NCBI GenBank assembly: GCA_003134655.1
Contig: PLBY01000114.1
Coordinates: 1-64,000 of the forward strand
From: Acidobacteriaceae bacterium
GTDB taxonomy: Bacteria > Acidobacteriota > Terriglobia > Terriglobales > Acidobacteriaceae
Reading direction: 5' to 3'
DNA length: 64,000 nt
This document shows, one piece after another, positions 58,577 to 64,000 of the stretch (position 1 is the stretch's first letter; each line of letters begins with the position of its first letter). The position numbers and the translations under genes are program-made. The notes beneath the pieces are model-generated. The model was given only the letters and a program-made list of their open reading frames with translations, did no database searches and was not told the DNA's origin.

Positions 58577-61500
58577 GTGAACCGATCGCACTTCGTCGTT
58601 CGTCTCTGCGTACTTCTCGCCGCGTTTCTGTCCGCAATTCCGGGCTGGGCGCAGGTTCCCGAAAACACCTACCAGGACTTGCACTGGCGGATGATCGGTC
58701 CCTTCCGTGGCGGGCGCACCCGCGCCGCCGCCGGCGTGCCCAGCCAGCCAAACGTGTTCTACATCGGACAGGTAAACGGAGGCGTTTGGAAATCGGACGA
58801 CTACGGCCGCACATGGAACCCCATCTTCGATCACGAATCGACGCAATCGATCGGCGCCATCGCGGTGGCACCCTCCGATCCCAACACCGTTTATGTGAGC
58901 AGCGGTGAGGGACTGCATCGTCCCGACCTGTCCGTCGGCAATGGCATCTACAAATCCACCGACGCCGGCAAGACCTGGACTCATCTCGGCCTCGTCGATG
59001 GACAACAAATCCCCGCGCTCGCTGTCGACCCGCGCGATCCCAACAAAGTGTTCGCAGCCGTGCTCGGCCATCCTTACGGGCCTAGTGAAGAGCGCGGACT
59101 CTATCGCTCGACAGACGGTGGTCAGAACTGGCAGAGAGTCATCGCCAAAGACGAAAACACCGGCGCCTCTGACGTGGTGATCGATCCCTCAAACCCTGAC
59201 GTAGTTTACGCGTCCATGTGGGAAGCCCGCGAAGGCCCGTGGGAAGACAACAACGAATTCAACGGCCCGGGCGGGGGACTCTTCAAGTCCACGGACGGCG
59301 GAAACACGTGGCATCCGCTGACCAACGGCTTGCCGAAAGATCTCTCCCAAATCTACGTGGCCATCGCGCCCAGCGATCCGCGCCGTCTGTACGCCACTCT
59401 TGCCGCAGCCTCGGGAAAGCTGGGTGTCTACCGCTCCGATGACGCCGGGGACACTTGGGCAAAGATCACCGACGATCCACGTCCTGCCGGACGCATCGGC
59501 GGCGGCGATCTCTCCATCCCGAAGGTAGACCCGAAGAATCCCGACCTGCTCTACGTGGTCAGCACCGTGACCATGAAGTCGAGCGATGGCGGCAAGACCT
59601 GGTCAGGATTCCGCGGCGCTCCCGGCGGCGACGACTACCAGAATCTCTGGATCAATCCCACAAACGGCAACATCATTCTCATCGTCAGCGACCAGGGCGC
59701 GATCATCACAGTGAACGGCGGCGCCAGCTGGAGTTCCTGGTACAACCAGCCGACCGCGCAGCTCTACCACGCCATCGCCGACAATGCGTTCCCCTACCAC
59801 GTCTGCGCCGGACAACAAGAGAGCGGCTCGGTCTGCATTTCCAGCCGCGGCAACGACGGCGCCATCACGTTCCGCGACTGGCATCCCGTCGGCGTGATCG
59901 AGTACGGATACGCCGCGCCGGATCCTCTTGATCCCGATGTGGTGTACGGCGGCGGCAGAACCGAGGTCTCGAAATTCCACTGGTCGACTGGCCAGGTGCA
60001 AAATGTCACGCCGATTCCGCTGCGTGACCCGAAGTACCGCACGAACCGCACCGAACCGCTGATGTTCTCTCCGGTCGACCCTCACATCCTCTATTTCGCC
60101 GCCAATGTTCTGTTCAAGACGACCGACGGCGGCAACACCTGGCAGACCATCAGCCCTGACTTGACGCGCGAGAACCCGGGCGTACCGGCCAGTGTGGGCA
60201 CGCTCGTCCCCAAGGGCGCCGAAAAACAACGTGGAGTGATCTATGCTCTCGCGCCATCATTCAAAACGGTAAACACTCTGTGGGCCGGCACCGACGACGG
60301 CCAGCTTTGGATTACTCACGACGGCGGAAAGAACTGGGCCAACATCACGCCTCCAGAGCTGACCGCATGGAGCAAGGTCACTCAGATCTCAGCGTCACAC
60401 TTCGACGAAAACACTGCCTACGCGTCCGTGAGCCGCTTCCGCATCAACGACGTTCATCCTTACATCTATCGCACGCACGATAGCGGCAAGAGCTGGAAGC
60501 TGATCACCGCGGGCCTCCCCGACTTCGGCCCCGTCGACACGGTCCGTGAGGATCCCGTCCGCAAAGGCCTGCTGTTCGCGGGCACGGAGAACTCCGTATG
60601 GGTTTCGTTTGATGACGGTGACCACTGGCAGTCGCTGCAACTGAACCTGCCCCACACCTCGATGCGTGATCTGTGGATTCATGAAGACGATCTGATCGTG
60701 GCGACGCACGGCCGTTCGTTCTGGATTCTCGACGACATCGCGCCGCTGCGCGAGGCCTCGGCCGCGATTGCAAACACGGTGCATCTGTTTGCTCCAGCGC
60801 CCGCCTACCGCGTGCAGCGCGATACCTATACCGATACGCCGCTTCCGCCTGACGAGCCTGTCGGGGCTAATCCGCCCGACGGAGCCATTCTTGATTACGA
60901 CCTGCCCGCTGCAGCATCCGCGGTCACGCTCGAAATTCTCGATACGCAGGGCCACCTCGTCCGCCGTTTCTCCAACACCGATAAGCCCGACATTACCGAG
61001 GAGGAATTACAAAAGCAGTTGATCCCGCTGTACTGGGTCCGCAAGCCCCGGCAACTCTCGACTGCCGCCGGCATGCACCGCTGGGTATGGGATCTGCACT
61101 ATCCTGCCCCGGTTTCGACACGCCATGAATATCCCATCGCTGCGATTCCGCACGACACACCTCGTCTCCCGTTGGGACCAACAGTTCTGCCCGGAGCCTA
61201 CACCGCCCGACTCACGGTCGACGGAAAATCTTCCAGCGCACCGTTGACCATCAAGATGGACCCGCGCGTCAAGACTTCCCTGGCGGGACTCGAGAAAAAA
61301 TTCCAGGTGGAGATGCGCGCCGCGTCCATCATGACCGAATCGGCGGAAGCTCTTCTGCAGGGCGGTTCGATTCGCGTCCAACTCGAAAAGCTCAACGCAC
61401 AAGCCGACAACCCGGCGAAAGACGCGATTGCAGGAATCGACAAGAAACTCACCGGACTCCTCGGCGCTCCCGGCGGATTCTTCGCTCCTCCTTCCGCGGA

Positions 61501-61759
61501 AGTTACCCTCGGCCGCGTCAACGGACAAGCCAGCACTCTCTACCAGCAAATATGGCAGGCCGATGCCGAACCAACTTCTCCTCAACTGGCAGCTTTGTCG
61601 GCGACGGAACATGACAGCGCCGACGTCTTGAAACGCTGGAGCGAATTCAAGACCACGGACTTGCCCGCGCTCAATCGCCTGTTGCGCGAATCCAAAGTCC
61701 CCGAAGTCCAGTTAGATGCGAACCTTCATCAGGAAGAGCCGCAGGTGGACGAGGAGTAG
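58577..61759 (+). CDS. Large secreted BNR/Asp-box (VPS10-like) beta-propeller protein
   Basis: This 1060-aa protein has a signal peptide (VVRLCVLLAAFLSAIPGWAQ) and two beta-propellers made of Asp-box repeats: YKSTDAGKTW, YRSTDGGQNW, FKSTDGGNTW, YRSDDAGDTW, MKSSDGGKTW. This is the sortilin/xyloglucanase-like fold. The C-terminal third (~730-1060) has a beta domain followed by a helical region (KKFQVEMRAASIMTESAEAL). Asp-box proteins include glycosidases but most are of unknown activity, and no catalytic pair is evident. The GTG start has GAGGGGG seven bases upstream. A signal-peptide enzyme of carbohydrate or peptide metabolism is possible but inferred. Confidence 0.88.
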   Translation: MNRSHFVVRLCVLLAAFLSAIPGWAQVPENTYQDLHWRMIGPFRGGRTRAAAGVPSQPNVFYIGQVNGGVWKSDDYGRTWNPIFDHESTQSIGAIAVAPSDPNTVYVSSGEGLHRPDLSVGNGIYKSTDAGKTWTHLGLVDGQQIPALAVDPRDPNKVFAAVLGHPYGPSEERGLYRSTDGGQNWQRVIAKDENTGASDVVIDPSNPDVVYASMWEAREGPWEDNNEFNGPGGGLFKSTDGGNTWHPLTNGLPKDLSQIYVAIAPSDPRRLYATLAAASGKLGVYRSDDAGDTWAKITDDPRPAGRIGGGDLSIPKVDPKNPDLLYVVSTVTMKSSDGGKTWSGFRGAPGGDDYQNLWINPTNGNIILIVSDQGAIITVNGGASWSSWYNQPTAQLYHAIADNAFPYHVCAGQQESGSVCISSRGNDGAITFRDWHPVGVIEYGYAAPDPLDPDVVYGGGRTEVSKFHWSTGQVQNVTPIPLRDPKYRTNRTEPLMFSPVDPHILYFAANVLFKTTDGGNTWQTISPDLTRENPGVPASVGTLVPKGAEKQRGVIYALAPSFKTVNTLWAGTDDGQLWITHDGGKNWANITPPELTAWSKVTQISASHFDENTAYASVSRFRINDVHPYIYRTHDSGKSWKLITAGLPDFGPVDTVREDPVRKGLLFAGTENSVWVSFDDGDHWQSLQLNLPHTSMRDLWIHEDDLIVATHGRSFWILDDIAPLREASAAIANTVHLFAPAPAYRVQRDTYTDTPLPPDEPVGANPPDGAILDYDLPAAASAVTLEILDTQGHLVRRFSNTDKPDITEEELQKQLIPLYWVRKPRQLSTAAGMHRWVWDLHYPAPVSTRHEYPIAAIPHDTPRLPLGPTVLPGAYTARLTVDGKSSSAPLTIKMDPRVKTSLAGLEKKFQVEMRAASIMTESAEALLQGGSIRVQLEKLNAQADNPAKDAIAGIDKKLTGLLGAPGGFFAPPSAEVTLGRVNGQASTLYQQIWQADAEPTSPQLAALSATEHDSADVLKRWSEFKTTDLPALNRLLRESKVPEVQLDANLHQEEPQVDEE

Positions 61760-61832
61760 TCCTGCACGCTCCATTTCAAGCGTGAGTCTTTCGACCCTGA
61801 GCATTCCGTCGATCCGATGACGGGGACCAGAG

Positions 61833-61862
61833 CAAGAGTCTGCAAGATCTTGCAGACTCTTG
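61833..61862. promoter_or_regulatory. 30-bp perfect palindrome with TGCAA half-sites
   Basis: CAAGAGTCTGCAAGA (61833-61847) is followed directly by its exact reverse complement (61848-61862). More TGCAA or TTGCA words occur at about 61875-61915 (GTTTGCAACTTCTTGC, CAGTTGCC, AGTGCAAAA). There is no U-run, so it is probably not a terminator; a dimeric-repressor operator is more likely. Confidence 0.5.
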
Positions 61863-61934
61863 GCGTCGAAGTTTGCAACTTCTTGCGCAGTTGCCTCTAG
61901 TGCAAAAAATCTTTGTAATTTTCTCGTGACAACT

Positions 61935-61963
61935 CTTTAGAACCGCCGCAGAGCAGGGTATAA
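61935..61963 (+). promoter_or_regulatory. Candidate promoter of the kelch gene
   Basis: A perfect TATAAT (61958-61963) has TTTAGA about 17 bp upstream as a weak -35. The start of transcription would be near 61970, ~118 nt before the ATG at 62088. It lies ~95 bp downstream of the 30-bp palindrome. Confidence 0.5.
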
Positions 61964-62087
61964 TCCACCGACTTTGGGACTTCGAGTTGGACTGCCTTGG
62001 GGACTCTTTTCTGTGGTGGCAGATCAACGGAATCCCGCGGCCGAAGCCACGTTTCGATTAACCCAAAAAATGCGAGGTCACTATTCT

Positions 62088-63560
62088 ATGAAGGTCTTCC
62101 GAACATTCGGAATTGCTCTGCTTGCTCTGCTGGCCTGGTCCAGTATCGCGAGCGCCCAGGAACCATTTACCGCAGGAACATGGACGAAGACAACGAAAGC
62201 TCCCTCATCGGCAGTTGCGCACGCTTTACTCCTCAACGACGGCTCGGTGCTGGTCAACAGCATGTTTTTTTCCACCCACTCTGACCCTTGGTACCGCCTG
62301 GTACCGGACAAGACCGGCAGCTACATCAATGGAACCTGGTCGAACGCAGGAACTCTACCTTCCGGGTATAACCCTCTGTACTTCGCCTCGTCTCTGCTTC
62401 CCAGCGGCCAAGTCGTGGTCATGGGTGGCGAGTACAACAACGGCGGCGCGGTGTGGACCACGAAAGGCGCTGTCTATGCCCCAGCCACCAAGACCTGGAC
62501 GAGCATAACGTCCCCCAGCGGCTGGACCACAGTGGGCGACGCCCAGAGCATCATTCTTCCGAACGGACACATGATGATGGCCAACTGCTGCACCACGCAG
62601 GAAGCCATTCTGACGATGACCGGACTCACCGCGACGTGGGCAACCACCGGCACGGGCAAGTTTGATGACAACGACGAAGAAGGCTGGACCATGTTGCCCG
62701 GCGGAAAAATTCTTACCGTCGATGCCTACGTGCCCAGCGGCTGCTGCAAGATGGGCTATCAGATCTATGACCCCACCACGGGCGCATGGACCACTCCCAC
62801 CAACAACACCGTCGTGAACCTGGTCGATCCGGGCTCTCTCGAACTCGGACCGATGCCTCTGCTCCCCAACGGCACCGTGTTTGCCGCAGGCGCCACCACC
62901 AACAACGCTATCTACACCCCGTCGACCGGCACCTGGGCTTCCGCTGCAAAATTCGGAGGCACGCTGGACATCGCCGACGGACCAGCCGCCGTGCTGCCCA
63001 ATGGCAATGCCCTGTTCGATGCCAGCCCCGGCGTCTTTAACAACGGCAGCAAGTTCTTCGAATGGGATGGCACCACCATGAACGCAACCAGCGCTCCGCC
63101 GAATGCCGGAGTCGATTCCTCCTATGTCGGCGGCATGGTAGTTCTTCCCTCGGGCCAGATCCTCTTCACGGACTTCTCGTCCGATGTCGAGATCTACACG
63201 CCCGCGTCGATCACCCCGTGCGCCGGTTGCGCTCCCACCATCAAGACGGTGGCCACAACTCTGACTCACGCCACTAAGAACAACAAGATCACCGGCACCC
63301 AGTTCAACGGCCTGACGCAAGGCTCTTACTACGGCGATGACAACCAAGCGTCTACGAACTTCCCCATCGTGCGCATCGTCGATTCGAAGGGCTCCGTGGT
63401 TTATTGCAAGACTCACAACTGGCTGGGCGGCGTAGCCACAGGCACGAAGCTTGTGTCCGCGCAGTTCGACATTCCGACCACCATCAACCTCGGAGCGGCG
63501 AGTCTGGTCGTGGTCACGAACGGCATCCCGTCCAAGGCCGTTTCCGTCACCATTAACTAA
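62088..63560 (+). CDS. Secreted kelch/galactose-oxidase-like beta-propeller protein
   Basis: This 490-aa protein has a signal peptide (TFGIALLALLAWSSIASA) and a beta-propeller of kelch-type repeats: SAVAHALLLNDGSVLV, LPSGQVVVMGGEYNNGGA, LPNGHMMMANCC. Each repeat places a NG/DG turn after a Leu-Pro or Met-Leu-Pro. The C-terminal domain (from ~385; ATTLTHATKNNKITGTQFNG) is an Ig/E-set fold like the DUF1929 domain of galactose oxidases. The copper Tyr-Cys cofactor cannot be identified with confidence, so an enzymatic role is not claimed. GAGG lies 12 bases before the ATG. A strong terminator follows at 63601. It looks monocistronic and specifically regulated. Confidence 0.85.
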   Translation: MKVFRTFGIALLALLAWSSIASAQEPFTAGTWTKTTKAPSSAVAHALLLNDGSVLVNSMFFSTHSDPWYRLVPDKTGSYINGTWSNAGTLPSGYNPLYFASSLLPSGQVVVMGGEYNNGGAVWTTKGAVYAPATKTWTSITSPSGWTTVGDAQSIILPNGHMMMANCCTTQEAILTMTGLTATWATTGTGKFDDNDEEGWTMLPGGKILTVDAYVPSGCCKMGYQIYDPTTGAWTTPTNNTVVNLVDPGSLELGPMPLLPNGTVFAAGATTNNAIYTPSTGTWASAAKFGGTLDIADGPAAVLPNGNALFDASPGVFNNGSKFFEWDGTTMNATSAPPNAGVDSSYVGGMVVLPSGQILFTDFSSDVEIYTPASITPCAGCAPTIKTVATTLTHATKNNKITGTQFNGLTQGSYYGDDNQASTNFPIVRIVDSKGSVVYCKTHNWLGGVATGTKLVSAQFDIPTTINLGAASLVVVTNGIPSKAVSVTIN

Positions 63561-63600
63561 CGCCACCTCGCAGTGGCTTCGACGACCGAGCAGTCGTTTT

Positions 63601-63655
63601 CCCCCAAGCGCTGGGTTCGTTCCCCTAAGGACGAACCCAGCGCCTGGGGCGTTTT
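63601..63655 (+). terminator. Rho-independent terminator after the kelch gene
   Basis: GCGCTGGGTTCGT (63608-63620) pairs perfectly with ACGAACCCAGCGC (63631-63643) around a 10-base loop. Outer CCCC/GGGG extends the stem, and GTTTT follows. It lies ~45 bp after the kelch stop. Confidence 0.85.
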
Positions 63656-63714
63656 AAGAAGGCCGCCGTCGGCGCCCCCGCCCGCGCGCCGATGAGTGCT
63701 GAGCGCGGAGGTCA

Positions 63715-64000
63715 TTACAGTCGCTCCACCGCTCTCTGCAGCTCCGCCGCGATCTCCTGTGGATCAGTTCCTGTCATAAACTTCATCGGCTCCCCAATCC
63801 GCACGCTGATTTTCCACGGAGCCGCGAATCTCCTGCCCGCATTCTTCACTTCAAACAGTCCATCAATCCGCATCGGCAAAACTGGGATCCCGAGATTCCC
63901 CGCCAGCAGCCCGACGCCCGCGCGAAATGCACACAGCTTCCCATCCGTCGTGTGCCGCCCCTCGGGAAAAACCAGCACGCTGTAGCCCCGATCCACGGCC
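63715..64000 (-). CDS. PlsC-like 1-acyl-glycerol-3-phosphate acyltransferase, C-terminal part
   Basis: These are the last ~95 codons of an acyltransferase that runs off the right edge. VLVFPEGRHTTDGKL matches block III of the PlsC family, which usually reads FPEGTRS and binds the glycerol-3-phosphate moiety; here Thr-Arg is replaced by Arg-His. LGIPVLPMRIDGLFEV matches block IV (the V-P-V-x-I-x region). The catalytic HX4D block would lie outside the window. It would acylate lysophosphatidate or a related lipid. The HTTDGK variant is closer to the acyltransferase domains fused to acyl-ACP synthetases than to stand-alone PlsC, so a longer multidomain protein is possible. Confidence 0.85.
   Translation of the reverse strand, partial: AVDRGYSVLVFPEGRHTTDGKLCAFRAGVGLLAGNLGIPVLPMRIDGLFEVKNAGRRFAAPWKISVRIGEPMKFMTGTDPQEIAAELQRAVERL

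Larger units (their letters stand above)
61760..62087. other. Regulatory region upstream of the kelch gene
   Basis: About 330 bp without a gene. It holds a 30-bp perfect palindrome (61833-61862), several further TGCAA half-sites up to 61910, a candidate promoter with a perfect TATAAT (61958-61963), and a ~120-nt leader before the kelch start. Confidence 0.6.

Noticed and set aside
61833-61862. The 30-bp palindrome as a terminator of the BNR gene
   Set aside because: There is no T-run after it and the symmetry is perfect without a loop, so an operator is more likely. A Rho-dependent role cannot be excluded.
63671-63686. A GGCGCCCCCGCCCGCG stretch as a third copy of the mnmE element
   Set aside because: It matches 16 bp of one end, but no opposite end lies within 200 bp, so it is at most a fragment.
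1-64000. tRNA, rRNA or riboswitch genes
   Set aside because: I looked for T-loop GTTCGA patterns and conserved rRNA stretches in intergenic DNA and saw none; a covariance-model search would be decisive.

Overview
The window looks like a chromosomal segment of a soil-type Acidobacteriota bacterium. This is an inference from gene content: an OmpR-type winged-helix/TPR regulator, a Ser/Thr kinase with PD40 repeats, a cytochrome-c/copper-monooxygenase/TPR protein next to a redoxin, a PadR operon, two ExbDs, LptD (so a diderm), GC-rich coding DNA and many short hairpin-forming repeats. No rRNA, tRNA, CRISPR array, phage or complete IS was found.

Layout. 1-5.2 kb: N-terminal part of a RelA/SpoT protein, a sugar-epimerase-like protein, and a methyltransferase-cupin pair divergent from a winged-helix/TPR regulator. 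5.2-10 kb (minus): DUF885 metallopeptidase, APC permease and an AhpD-like gene whose second redox cysteine codon is TGA, followed by a SECIS-like hairpin (probable selenoprotein). 10-14 kb: small or unknown proteins, a 147-bp MITE-like element and an RDD membrane protein. 14-24 kb (plus): LptD, a GH2 exo-glucosaminidase-like enzyme, a degenerate M24 protein, LarE, a DsbA-like protein and a SurA-like lipoprotein. 24-29 kb: biotin carrier and biotin carboxylase, then two glycosyltransferases. 29-41 kb (minus): CADD-type p-aminobenzoate synthase, FlK-like thioesterase, a frameshifted PEP-mutase-like gene, YfcE, Tgt-YajC-SecD-SecF, TonB-ExbB-ExbD-ExbD and a TPR lipoprotein. 41-50 kb: MnmG, a redoxin/cytochrome/TPR operon, RuvA, MnmE, a beta-carbonic anhydrase and a TlpA-like protein. 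51-54 kb: cold-shock protein and a PadR operon. 54-64 kb: kinase, trehalase, BNR-repeat protein, kelch protein and the end of a PlsC-like acyltransferase.

The two most unusual signals are these. (1) The candidate selenoprotein at 5225-5809, which a standard gene caller would split in two. (2) Repeat-derived DNA lying in frame inside three tRNA-modification genes (mnmG, mnmE, tgt). One of these is a 144-145-bp inverted-repeat element in mnmE, with a second copy about 0.8 kb away between genes.

Functionally the window mixes envelope biogenesis and export (LptD, SecDF-YajC, SurA-like, DsbA-like, TonB system), tRNA modification (Tgt, MnmE, MnmG), carbohydrate use (GH2, trehalase) and signalling. 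Assignments rest on motif recognition by eye; no database search was possible.
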